This document shows positions 1-5,987 of a DNA stretch of 6,332 bases, one piece after another (position 1 is the stretch's first letter; every line of letters begins with the position of its first letter). The notes beneath the pieces are model-generated. The model worked only from the letters and a program-made list of their open reading frames with translations. It ran no database searches and was not told the origin of the DNA. The translations under genes were made by a program, and so were the position numbers. Origin of the DNA: Nostoc sp. CHAB 5715 (GTDB lineage: Bacteria; Cyanobacteriota; Cyanobacteriia; Cyanobacteriales; Nostocaceae); NCBI RefSeq assembly GCF_020829685.1, contig NZ_JAIVFR010000401.1, positions 1 through 6,332 of the forward strand, given 5' to 3'.

Positions 1-40
1 CCTCCGATCAGAACTTTGTAAGAGAGGACAAATTACCTAG

Positions 41-1417
41 TTATCGCATTGTGACAAATTCTTCCGCTACTGAGGGATGGATACCAACGGTGGCGTCAAA
101 GTCTTTTTTAGTTGCACCCATCTTCAGTGCGATCGCTACACCTTGAATTATCTCAGCTGCATTTTCACCCACCATGTGAGCGCCTAGCACTTTGTCAGTG
201 TTGCTATCAACCACCAACTTCATCATTGTCTTCTCTTGCTTACCAGTCAAACTATAGTACATGGGGCGAAAGCGAGTGTGAAAAATTTTGACGGCATCAC
301 CGAGTTTTTCTCGTGCTTCGGCTTCAGTCCAGCCGACTGTAGCGGCTTCTGGGGTAGAAAATATGGCTGTGGGAACAGTTTCGTGACTGAATTCGCGGCG
401 GTTATTGCCGAATTCACTATCTGCAAAGGCGCGACCTTCACCAATGGCGACGGGAGTTAAATTGATTCGGTCTGTGACATCGCCAACGGCAAAGATATTG
501 GGTTGATTAGTTTGACTATATTCATTGACTGCGATCGCATTTGTGGTACTGTACCCTGGCCCTTCTATAGAACTGGGGACGACATCAACCCCAGCGTTTT
601 CTAAACCTAGTCCATCTACGTTGGGAGTTCGACCAGTCGCCACTAAAAACACGTCGGCAATTACTGGTTCTTGGTCTTCCCCTGATAAAGTCAGTTTAAA
701 ACCTTCCGGTACGCGTTCAATTGTTTTTACCACATTATTCTTAATCAGCCGAATTCCGTGGTTCGTCATCCCCTCTTCAATTTCTGTACGGATGTCCTCA
801 TCAAACCCCTTCAAAATCTTTTCACCTCTGGTAATTTGTGTCACATCGGAACCCAAACCACGCATGATACAGGCAAATTCTGTGCCAATATAACCAGCGC
901 CAAGAATGACGATGTGTTTTGGTTGTTCTTTTAAATGAAAGATTTCGTTAGAGGTAATGCCATATTCCATCCCTGGTAAATCTGGTTTGATGGGACGCCC
1001 ACCAACAGCAATTAAAATTTTATCTGCTGTAACTTTGCGTCCATCCACTTCTACTGTATGAGTGTCTACCAATGTGGCGCGACCAGAAATTAGTTCTACT
1101 CCCGCCTTTTCTAAAAAGCTGATATGTAGTTGCGATAGTCGCCGAACTTCCTTATCTATAGATGTAATGAAATATTCCCAGTCTAACTCAGCATTATCTA
1201 CTTTCCAGCCATAGCCTGAAGCTTCACTGAATAGTGCAGGAAAGTGAGAGCCATAGACCATGAGTTTTTTGGGAACGCAACCGCGAATCACACAAGTGCC
1301 ACCAACTAAATCATATTCAGCGATCGCCACTTTTGCCCCATAGCTAGCCGCCCGTTTGGAAGCCGCCAAACCTCCAGAACCCGCACCAATTACAAACAGG
1401 TCGTAATCAAAAGTCAT
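41..1417 (-). CDS. gor: Glutathione-disulfide reductase
   Basis: This cytosolic FAD flavoenzyme uses NADPH to reduce glutathione disulfide to two GSH, supporting peroxide detoxification and thiol balance. The 458-residue length fits the family. Visible in order are the FAD-binding motif GAGSGG (residues 11-16), the redox-active pair Cys42/Cys47 in GGTCVIRGCVPKK, a second Rossmann fold with GAGYIG (173-178), the second FAD contact ATGRTPN followed by FAVGDV, and the C-terminal HPSVAEE with the expected His447/Glu452 pair. The second Rossmann motif is GxGxxG rather than the GxGxxA usual in NADPH-dependent reductases. Of the two arginines that bind the NADPH 2'-phosphate in human GR, the first aligns with Arg197 and the second with Lys203; from memory, cyanobacterial GRs share this pattern. 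The ATG at 1417 gives the normal N-terminus just before the FAD motif. A weak purine stretch (AGAGAG on the minus strand, 1429-1434) lies about 11 bases upstream. The preceding same-strand gene ends 264 bases away, so separate transcription is likely. Confidence 0.95.
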   Translation of the reverse strand: MTFDYDLFVIGAGSGGLAASKRAASYGAKVAIAEYDLVGGTCVIRGCVPKKLMVYGSHFPALFSEASGYGWKVDNAELDWEYFITSIDKEVRRLSQLHISFLEKAGVELISGRATLVDTHTVEVDGRKVTADKILIAVGGRPIKPDLPGMEYGITSNEIFHLKEQPKHIVILGAGYIGTEFACIMRGLGSDVTQITRGEKILKGFDEDIRTEIEEGMTNHGIRLIKNNVVKTIERVPEGFKLTLSGEDQEPVIADVFLVATGRTPNVDGLGLENAGVDVVPSSIEGPGYSTTNAIAVNEYSQTNQPNIFAVGDVTDRINLTPVAIGEGRAFADSEFGNNRREFSHETVPTAIFSTPEAATVGWTEAEAREKLGDAVKIFHTRFRPMYYSLTGKQEKTMMKLVVDSNTDKVLGAHMVGENAAEIIQGVAIALKMGATKKDFDATVGIHPSVAEEFVTMR

Positions 1418-1456
1418 AAATTTATGTTCTCTCTAGCAAAAAGTTAGTTCCTGGAA

Positions 1457-1618
1457 ACTTACACAGAAAAAGTCATTGAACTATATAAGGATATCCGGTG
1501 AACCCTGTGTAAGTCCTGTCCTTAGATTTAATCTAGCGTTAGCAGATGTTATCTGGTCGTAGGGAATATCACTTTTTGCTTCTGCGTTGGAGCAGCTAAG
1601 TCCCACAGTACTTACGCA
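1457..1618. repeat. Three inverted/direct copies of a TGYGTAAGT-type motif upstream of gor
   Basis: ACTTACACAG at 1457-1466 is the exact reverse complement of CTGTGTAAGT at 1505-1514, separated by 38 bases. TGTGTAAGTCCTGT (1506-1519) also matches the reverse complement of ACAGTACTTACGCA (1605-1618) at 12 of 14 positions. Motifs like TGCGTAAGTCCTG recur between genes in Nostoc-type genomes, to my recollection, so this may be a dispersed repeat or a small degenerate foldback element. It lies wholly in the gap between the FecR-domain gene and gor and could fold within the gor leader. I see no clear promoter here. Confidence 0.45.
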
Positions 1619-1628
1619 ATATTATGAT

Positions 1629-1645
1629 AAAACGAACCGCGTTCG
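1629..1645 (-). terminator. Possible weak intrinsic terminator after the FecR-domain gene
   Basis: Read on the minus strand this is CGAAC-GCG-GTTCG followed directly by TTTT: a 5-bp stem with a 3-base loop and a short U tract. It starts 37 bases past the stop codon of the FecR-domain gene. The stem is short, so this is a candidate only. It would separate that gene's transcript from gor. Confidence 0.35.
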
Positions 1646-1681
1646 GCATTCGCAGAGCATCTTGTACCCCCATTAGCAGTT

Positions 1682-2977
1682 TTATGTGCTTGGAAGGTCT
1701 GTTGGGGTTACAGGTGTTGGCTCAGTTGGGGTTACAGGTGTTGGCTCAGTTGGGGTTACAGGTGTTGGCTCAGTTGGGGTTACAGGTGTTGGCTCAGTTG
1801 GGGTTACAGGTGTTGGCTCAGTTGGGGTTACAGGTGTTGGCTCAGTTGGGGTTACAGGTGTTGGCTCAGTTGGGGTTACAGGTGTTGGCTCAGTTGGGGT
1901 TACAGGTGTTGGCTCAGTTGGGGTTACAGGTGTTGGCTCAGTTGGGATTACAGGTGTTGGCTCAGTTGGGCTGATTGGTAATGTGTTATTTTGTGGATTT
2001 TTATTTGTCGGGTTTTCTGTTGAGGAGTTTTGAGGTGTTGTTAGGTTTGGACTAGAATCAACACTAACGTTACTATTTTCAGTGTTTATCTTAGTGCTGT
2101 TACCACTTACACTCTGCTGGTTAGTATTTGTTGAGGCTTGTCCTGTTTTCTCTGAATCTGAAGAGTTTGCTGAGGAATTGTCTTTGATAACATCATTACT
2201 ACTAGGCGAATTTGAAAGACTAGGAGTTAGCTGCACAAAAGAGGGGTTTTCAATTACTCCCTCGCCTTTTATCGGTGGCTGTGCTTCCAAAGCCGCAGTA
2301 GTTTCGGCTTGGACACTGGTGATTGCTGGATCAGGTGTAGCCACAGGACTTTGCCTGTTCAAATCAAGTTCCCGAACCATTTCGCTTGTTTCATAAAAAT
2401 TTCTCAGATCAAAATCATATAAGTTCTGAAATTCCCCTTTAATTAGAATTATCATCTGCCCTGCTTCCAGCACCTTAGTTTCACCTTCCTTGTTAGAAAC
2501 TTCAATGCCGCTATTTGTCAGCGCACCCACAATCGTGGTGTCTGTTTGTTGGTCGTAGCGTACAAATAATGCTGAACCACGAATTGCTGCTGCTGCACTT
2601 GGCGTTTGTATACGTGTTTGCCCCCTTCCTGGTGGGATGAGCAGCAACACAGTCCCATTTGACAGTTTAAAGTCACGAGTCTTCGGCAAAAATTGAAATA
2701 ACGCCTGTTCTCCAACTCGTGCCAAAGAGCCATCATTGAAACGCAAATCTGCTAGGGAAGCTCGACCAGTTGACAGCCCGTCCCCAGGAGTGATTGCATC
2801 TAATTTGCGTGCAGGACGTTTATTCAGTTTATCTTTGGGTATCAGTTGTACCATGTTGCGGAGGTTTTGAATCTCTCCTCGCGTCAAAGGGGTTATGGCA
2901 CTTACCTTATTTGGCAAAGGCACTACTAGAACTCCCCATAAAGCAATCACTAACAATGGAAACGATTTATAAAACAT
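1682..2977 (-). CDS. Secreted FecR-domain protein with C-terminal TPVTPTEP repeats
   Basis: Numbering is from the ATG at 2977 (431 residues). Residues 1-27 form a signal peptide: a Lys near the start, a hydrophobic core, and a likely signal peptidase cut after KVSA. Residues about 59-177 are a FecR domain, shown by TPGDGLSTG, LRFNDGSLARVG and TPSAAAAIRG, followed by a beta-rich segment with VLEAGQ. Residues about 200-337 are Ser/Asn/Thr-rich. Residues 338-426 are eleven TPVTPTEP-type octapeptides, then a short DLPST end. Classical FecR proteins are periplasmic partners of TonB-dependent receptors and act on a sigma factor. Here there is no N-terminal cytoplasmic anti-sigma segment and no sigma gene nearby, so that role is not supported. 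The Pro-rich tail probably forms an extended stalk in the envelope. A TTG at 3001, directly after an in-frame stop, would add eight residues; I prefer the ATG because it gives a compact signal peptide. Neither start has a good ribosome binding site. The exact function is unknown. Confidence 0.85.
   Translation of the reverse strand: MFYKSFPLLVIALWGVLVVPLPNKVSAITPLTRGEIQNLRNMVQLIPKDKLNKRPARKLDAITPGDGLSTGRASLADLRFNDGSLARVGEQALFQFLPKTRDFKLSNGTVLLLIPPGRGQTRIQTPSAAAAIRGSALFVRYDQQTDTTIVGALTNSGIEVSNKEGETKVLEAGQMIILIKGEFQNLYDFDLRNFYETSEMVRELDLNRQSPVATPDPAITSVQAETTAALEAQPPIKGEGVIENPSFVQLTPSLSNSPSSNDVIKDNSSANSSDSEKTGQASTNTNQQSVSGNSTKINTENSNVSVDSSPNLTTPQNSSTENPTNKNPQNNTLPISPTEPTPVIPTEPTPVTPTEPTPVTPTEPTPVTPTEPTPVTPTEPTPVTPTEPTPVTPTEPTPVTPTEPTPVTPTEPTPVTPTEPTPVTPTDLPST
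1702..1965 (-). repeat. 24-bp in-frame tandem repeat array, 11 copies
   Basis: Eleven head-to-tail 24-bp units lie in the 3' end of the FecR-domain gene. The ten units from 1702 to 1941 are identical; the eleventh (1942-1965) differs by a single G-to-A that turns TPVTP into TPVIP. The array ends in diverged sequence at 1966. Because 24 is a multiple of three, copy-number change keeps the reading frame and alters only protein length by eight residues per unit. The near-identity at DNA level, including silent positions, indicates recent expansion or homogenisation. Confidence 0.98.
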
Positions 2978-3407
2978 AATTTGATAACTTTTAATTTTCA
3001 ACTAATACCAAAAAAATTCAAGTTTGAAGCTGCTGATAATTTTTATAGCGATTTTATTTAGTAAATTTATTTGGACTTTAGCCTACATTTAATAGATAAA
3101 ATGGACAACGAATAAATTATGTATTTAGTTGAATTAAGTTTTTTTATGAAACTGGCATTAAATACAATAAAGCCTGCGGCAGATTTCAAGGTTAGTACTT
3201 GCTTGATATTAACAATTAAATGAGGAGTACCTTACAGATAATCCATTCTAATCAGAACAGCTACAGGGACAAAAAGTTGTTAGGGATCTGTTGTAAAATG
3301 AGTCACTGCCTGTATTTCACTAAATTTGAGCATAAACTGTAACTATATCCGATCATCTCAGTTTTGCAAAAGAATCTGGGGAAAAATCCGAAAAGCGGCA
3401 ATTTCAG

Positions 3408-3434
3408 TTTGTAGTTTTAGTATATACCTACAAA
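3408..3434. promoter_or_regulatory. 7-bp inverted repeat upstream of beta-barrel gene
   Basis: TTTGTAG (3408-3414) and CTACAAA (3428-3434) are perfect inverted repeats separated by 13 AT-rich bases that include TATATA. The geometry fits an operator or a small hairpin about 100 bases before the beta-barrel start codon. No regulator can be named; it does not fit the NtcA pattern GTA-N8-TAC. Confidence 0.35.
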
Positions 3435-3468
3435 GCTAAGATAGATGTACTCAATTGTATATTCTGAG

Positions 3469-3481
3469 TCGGAACTTCCGA
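3469..3481. promoter_or_regulatory. Perfect 13-bp palindrome upstream of beta-barrel gene
   Basis: TCGGAA-C-TTCCGA is a perfect 6-bp inverted repeat around a single central base, 50 bases before the ATG at 3532. It could be a binding site for a dimeric regulator near the promoter or in the 5' leader. As RNA it would have too small a loop to make a good hairpin, which favours a DNA site. The regulator is unknown. Confidence 0.35.
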
Positions 3482-3531
3482 TACAGCTTGTGGGTCTACA
3501 TTTGCCAAAGGCGATAAACGCAATCTAACAG

Positions 3532-4833
3532 ATGCGACTCAAAAAGTGGAAGAATTTGTTTTTTTGTATTTTGTTAGCTTCCAGTGGTGGAAGCTGGTGT
3601 TGCATTAGAGTATATGCGGCAGAATTTGCAAATACAGATATTTTGCATTCTAAAAATTTAGCAAGCACAAAGGTAAATTATCAGCTATGTCAGAACTTGG
3701 AACAAGAGGTAATTAACTCTTTGTGCAAGCAGTCCAGTGAGTCGCATCCTTTAAACTCGCAGATGCCGTTAAAAAAGCTGGCGCAGCAAACACCCGAAAC
3801 TACTCAAGCCCCAGACACAACCGAAGAACCTGGGGATACTCAAAACCAAAATGACCCGCCACAGCTAGAATTGCAGCCAAGTGATTTGCCTGCATCTCCT
3901 CCAGACTCAAAAGAGGAACTGTTGAATGCACCTGAGATAAATCAGTCTCAAAGGCTAGAGAGGCTAATGCAGCTGCTACAATTGCCAAAACAGCCACCTG
4001 AATCTGATAGCGATCCCGAATTGGGGTTGCGGGTGCGGTTACGACCCTTAGAACAGCCTACTTTTCCACCAATAGAACAACCCGTAGTTAAGTTTAAACC
4101 TATAGGCTATCTACAAGGGCGTGTAGCCTACTTCCAGACGAGTAATATTTTTTCTTCAAATGATAGTCCCATAGAAGATGGTTTAATTATTTCTGGACTG
4201 ACGTTAGCCTCTGCATATTTCCCTTTGGGAGCTAAGACTTATGTAAACGGTTCAATTGATGGCAATCTCATTCGTTATATCAATCAGTCACAATACGATT
4301 ACAACCAGGTGAGATTTAATCTCAGTATTTATCAGCAACTGTCGCAGCGAATGTATGGAGAAGTTAGTTGGAGCAATCAACAGTTATTTCATGCCAACAA
4401 CAGCGATCGCTTGGATAGCTTCAAAGCAGGCGATCGCTTTTTAAATGAAAATTCCCTGCAAGTGTCTTTGGGACGGCGAGATCCCCTAACTTCAAAATTA
4501 ATACTAAATAGCTTTTACGAATTGAGTGTAAATTTTGCTGATCCCCAAAGTCGCGATCGGATAATCAATTCCTTTTGGGTGTCTCTAAACTACTACTTGC
4601 AAAAGCCTCTCCAGGTTGGTGTTAACTACCAGGTGAACTTTTCGGACTTTACACAGCGCGATCGAGAAGACCAATTTCATCGGCTATTCGGGCACTTAAA
4701 TTACCGAATATCTGATACCAGCAATATGAATGTGTTGGCTGGAGTGAGTTTAGGTAGTTCAACCGCCGAAAATATTGATTTTGATGGCTGGTTCTTCAGT
4801 ATTAATTACAGTTTGCAATTAGGTCGGTTTTGA
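3532..4833 (+). CDS. Exported protein with Pro-rich linker and C-terminal beta-barrel-like domain
   Basis: This 433-residue protein starts with a signal peptide: MRLKKWK, a hydrophobic stretch FFCILLASS, and a likely cut after VYA or VYAA (residues 29-30). Two cysteines of the mature part (53 and 65) could form a disulfide. Residues about 82-182 are a low-complexity Pro/Gln/Glu/Asp-rich linker. From about residue 188 to the end, alternating polar and hydrophobic strands (for example GYLQGRVAYFQ, TYVNGSIDGNLIRYI, VRFNLSIYQQL, FWVSLNYYL, VGVNYQVNF, WFFSINYSLQLGRF) and short turns suggest an outer-membrane beta-barrel. The final Phe with alternating hydrophobic residues resembles the C-terminal signal read by the Bam machinery. 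I recognise it as a conserved cyanobacterial type without a known function. The start is well fixed: an in-frame TAA lies one codon before the ATG. No Shine-Dalgarno sequence is visible. It is divergent from the FecR-domain gene and convergent with the sulfurtransferase gene. Confidence 0.85.
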   Translation: MRLKKWKNLFFCILLASSGGSWCCIRVYAAEFANTDILHSKNLASTKVNYQLCQNLEQEVINSLCKQSSESHPLNSQMPLKKLAQQTPETTQAPDTTEEPGDTQNQNDPPQLELQPSDLPASPPDSKEELLNAPEINQSQRLERLMQLLQLPKQPPESDSDPELGLRVRLRPLEQPTFPPIEQPVVKFKPIGYLQGRVAYFQTSNIFSSNDSPIEDGLIISGLTLASAYFPLGAKTYVNGSIDGNLIRYINQSQYDYNQVRFNLSIYQQLSQRMYGEVSWSNQQLFHANNSDRLDSFKAGDRFLNENSLQVSLGRRDPLTSKLILNSFYELSVNFADPQSRDRIINSFWVSLNYYLQKPLQVGVNYQVNFSDFTQRDREDQFHRLFGHLNYRISDTSNMNVLAGVSLGSSTAENIDFDGWFFSINYSLQLGRF

Positions 4834-4834
4834 A

Positions 4835-4869
4835 ATTTGTCCTTTGTCATTTGTCCTTTGTCGTTTGTC
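4835..4869. repeat. Heptamer tandem repeat NTTTGTC, 5 copies
   Basis: Five consecutive 7-bp units follow the NTTTGTC pattern (A, C, A, C, G in the first position), starting two bases after the stop codon of the beta-barrel gene. They are followed by two CCAATAA/C heptamers at 4875-4888. Such 7-bp tandem repeats are a known feature of Nostocales intergenic DNA. Confidence 0.9.
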
Positions 4870-4886
4870 AAAAACCAATAACCAAT

Positions 4887-4953
4887 ACTTCGGCTTCGCC
4901 CTTCTCTACGAGAGGCTGCGCCAACGGCTACGCTCAGGACAAGCTCAGTACAA
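4887..4953. repeat. GC-rich palindromic dispersed repeat (REP-like)
   Basis: A GC-rich island in AT-rich surroundings contains nested small palindromes and doublets: CTTCGGCTTCG, CTCT-ACG-AGAG (4904-4914), GGCTGCGCC and GGCTACGC around AAC, and GCTCAG repeated at 4932 and 4943. This composition matches the short palindromic elements scattered through Nostoc-type genomes, as I recall them. It sits between two heptamer arrays in the gap between convergent genes. Confidence 0.7.
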
Positions 4954-5016
4954 GTGACCAATGACTAATGACTAATGACTAATGACTAATGACTAATGAC
5001 TAATGACTAATAACTA
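4954..5016. repeat. Heptamer tandem repeat ATGACTA, 7 perfect plus 2 degenerate copies
   Basis: Seven perfect ATGACTA units run from 4961 to 5009. A degenerate GTGACCA precedes them (4954-4960) and ATAACTA follows (5010-5016). The array overlaps the 3' end of the minus-strand sulfurtransferase gene and supplies its last codons and its TAG stop. Confidence 0.95.
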
Positions 5017-5825
5017 ATCCAATCACTCCAGCTACCAGCATAAAGTTTACCCTTGCTAATGCCAGCTAATTCTAAAGAAAGTAAATTTACGCAAGCAGTA
5101 ACGCCAGAACCGCAATAAACCAAGATTTCTTCGGCTGTTTCTAGCTGTTCCCAGCGACGGCGTTGTTCTGGTTGAGGCAGTAGGTAGCCGGAAGAGTCTG
5201 TAACTTCTTGCCAAGGATAGTTGACTGCACCGGGAATATGTCCGGCAATTTTATCAATTGGCTCTCGTTCACCTCGGTAGCGATCGCTTTCTCTTGAATC
5301 TACCAATACTACTTCATGCCGATCTTTGCGGCTTTTGACCTCTGTAATATCTACCACCTTTTCTGTTTGTACTTGAGCTACAAACGTACCCATCCGGGGT
5401 TGAGGAACGACATCCGTAACAGGATACCCAGCTTTTTGCCATCCAGCAAAGCCTCCATCCAGTACTGCTACTTGCTCATGTCCTAGATAGCGCAAAAGCC
5501 ACCATAGACGAGCTGCGAAGGCAAAGCGCGAATCATCATAAGCTACAACTAAACTTTTTTGGTAATTTACCCCAATCGCTGCAAATTTGTTAGCTATATC
5601 ATTGGGGTTAGGTAAAGGATGTCTCCCACCATGTTTACCCACTGGACTGGAAAGATCCTGATTCAAATCTAAATAATATGATTCCTTTATATGACTTGTT
5701 TGGTAGTGTTGTTGCCCTAGTTGTGGATCGGCTAGAGAAAAGCGACAATCCACAATAACGACTTGCGGATCTTCTAGATGTTCAAACAGCCAAGCTGGCG
5801 AAACAACAAATTGAGGGTTGGGCAT
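5007..5825 (-). CDS. Two-domain sulfurtransferase (rhodanese / 3-mercaptopyruvate type)
   Basis: This enzyme moves sulfane sulfur from a donor (3-mercaptopyruvate or thiosulfate) to a thiophilic acceptor through a cysteine persulfide. From the ATG at 5825 it has 272 residues, near the usual size. The N-terminal rhodanese domain (about 6-130) shows VVIVDCRFSL, DLSSPVGKHGGRHPLP and, at the inactive site, VVAYDDSRFAFAARLWWLL. The C-terminal domain (about 145-265) shows AGHIPGAVNYPW and the active loop CGSGVTAC with catalytic Cys238. CGSGVTA is typical of mercaptopyruvate sulfurtransferases (SseA-like); thiosulfate enzymes more often have CRKGVTA. Possible starts are TTG at 5867 and ATGs at 5846 and 5825; all sequence upstream of 5825 is heptamer repeat, so I chose the ATG next to the conserved domain. 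No start has a clear ribosome binding site. The last residues ISY and the TAG stop are encoded by ATTAGT heptamers, so the C-terminus may be shortened or replaced compared with relatives. Confidence 0.9.
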   Translation of the reverse strand: MPNPQFVVSPAWLFEHLEDPQVVIVDCRFSLADPQLGQQHYQTSHIKESYYLDLNQDLSSPVGKHGGRHPLPNPNDIANKFAAIGVNYQKSLVVAYDDSRFAFAARLWWLLRYLGHEQVAVLDGGFAGWQKAGYPVTDVVPQPRMGTFVAQVQTEKVVDITEVKSRKDRHEVVLVDSRESDRYRGEREPIDKIAGHIPGAVNYPWQEVTDSSGYLLPQPEQRRRWEQLETAEEILVYCGSGVTACVNLLSLELAGISKGKLYAGSWSDWISY

Positions 5826-5866
5826 TGGGAATGGGGCATTGGGCATGGGGAATTGGGCATTGGGCA
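5818..5866. repeat. Heptamer tandem repeat TTGGGCA type, 7 copies
   Basis: Seven 7-bp units (TTGGGCA, with variants TTGGGAA, TGGGGCA and TGGGGAA) cover every possible start codon of the sulfurtransferase gene. On the minus strand they read TGCCCAA. Since three heptamers make 21 bases, translation gives a seven-residue peptide repeat (MPNAQFP, MPNAPFP), with an ATG every 21 bases. The plus strand has seven runs of three or four G separated by three or four bases. Confidence 0.95.
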
Positions 5867-5874
5867 AAACAGTT

Positions 5875-5906
5875 CTGAGTAAATAAGTGAGATTCTCCCC
5901 ACTCAG
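5875..5906. promoter_or_regulatory. 6-bp inverted repeat in divergent intergenic gap
   Basis: CTGAGT (5875-5880) and ACTCAG (5901-5906) are perfect inverted repeats 20 bases apart, in the 120-base gap between the sulfurtransferase and methyltransferase genes. This may be a regulatory dyad or chance; the arms are short. No convincing -35/-10 promoter was found in the gap. A GAAGGGG stretch at 5952-5958 is too far from the ATG at 5988 to be its ribosome binding site. Confidence 0.2.
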
Positions 5907-5987
5907 GATGGGCTAAACCATAGCTATCCGCTAACAGCACTCAGTACTCCTGAAGGGGATTAGTGATTATTTAGTTTTATTTGTAAA

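Larger units (their letters stand above)
2978..3531. other. AT-rich divergent intergenic region
   Basis: This 554-bp stretch separates the divergently transcribed FecR-domain and beta-barrel genes and should hold both promoters. It is AT-rich, especially 3000-3170. I could not assign a convincing -35/-10 pair on either strand. Two clean dyads lie near the beta-barrel gene and are listed separately. Two very short plus-strand reading frames (3146-3223 and 3220-3342) overlap by ATGA but have no other support, so they are given only as a finding. No tRNA or known RNA gene is apparent. Confidence 0.7.

Noticed and set aside
236..893. Plus-strand and other minus-strand open frames inside gor (236-460, 247-444, 525-893)
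   Set aside because: They lie fully within the confident glutathione reductase gene and show no recognisable domain or start signal.
1702..1965. CRISPR array
   Set aside because: The repeats are contiguous with no spacers and encode an in-frame octapeptide; no cas genes are nearby.
1702..1965. Strong G-quadruplex in the 24-bp array
   Set aside because: Each unit has only one run of at least three G, with about 20 bases between such runs, so only weak two-layer structures are possible.
1624..2033. Long plus-strand open frames over the repeat array (Leu/Gln-rich and Gly/Val-rich)
   Set aside because: A 24-bp repeat without stops in one frame stays open in others; the frames are pure repeat translations with no domain, opposite to a gene with a signal peptide and FecR domain.
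1682..2977. TonB protein or FecIR-type anti-sigma regulator
   Set aside because: The Pro-rich tail is C-terminal with no TonB C-terminal domain after it, there is no cytoplasmic anti-sigma segment, and no sigma-factor or TonB-receptor gene is visible.
2082..2979. Open frames inside the FecR-domain gene (2082-2396, 2518-2736, 2794-2979)
   Set aside because: They are antisense or out-of-frame shadows of the FecR-domain coding sequence.
3447..3460. NtcA-like site GTA-N8-TAT
   Set aside because: The last half-site differs from GTA-N8-TAC and no properly spaced -10 element follows.
3800..3997. Minus-strand open frame inside the beta-barrel gene
   Set aside because: It is antisense to the low-complexity linker and shows no family features.
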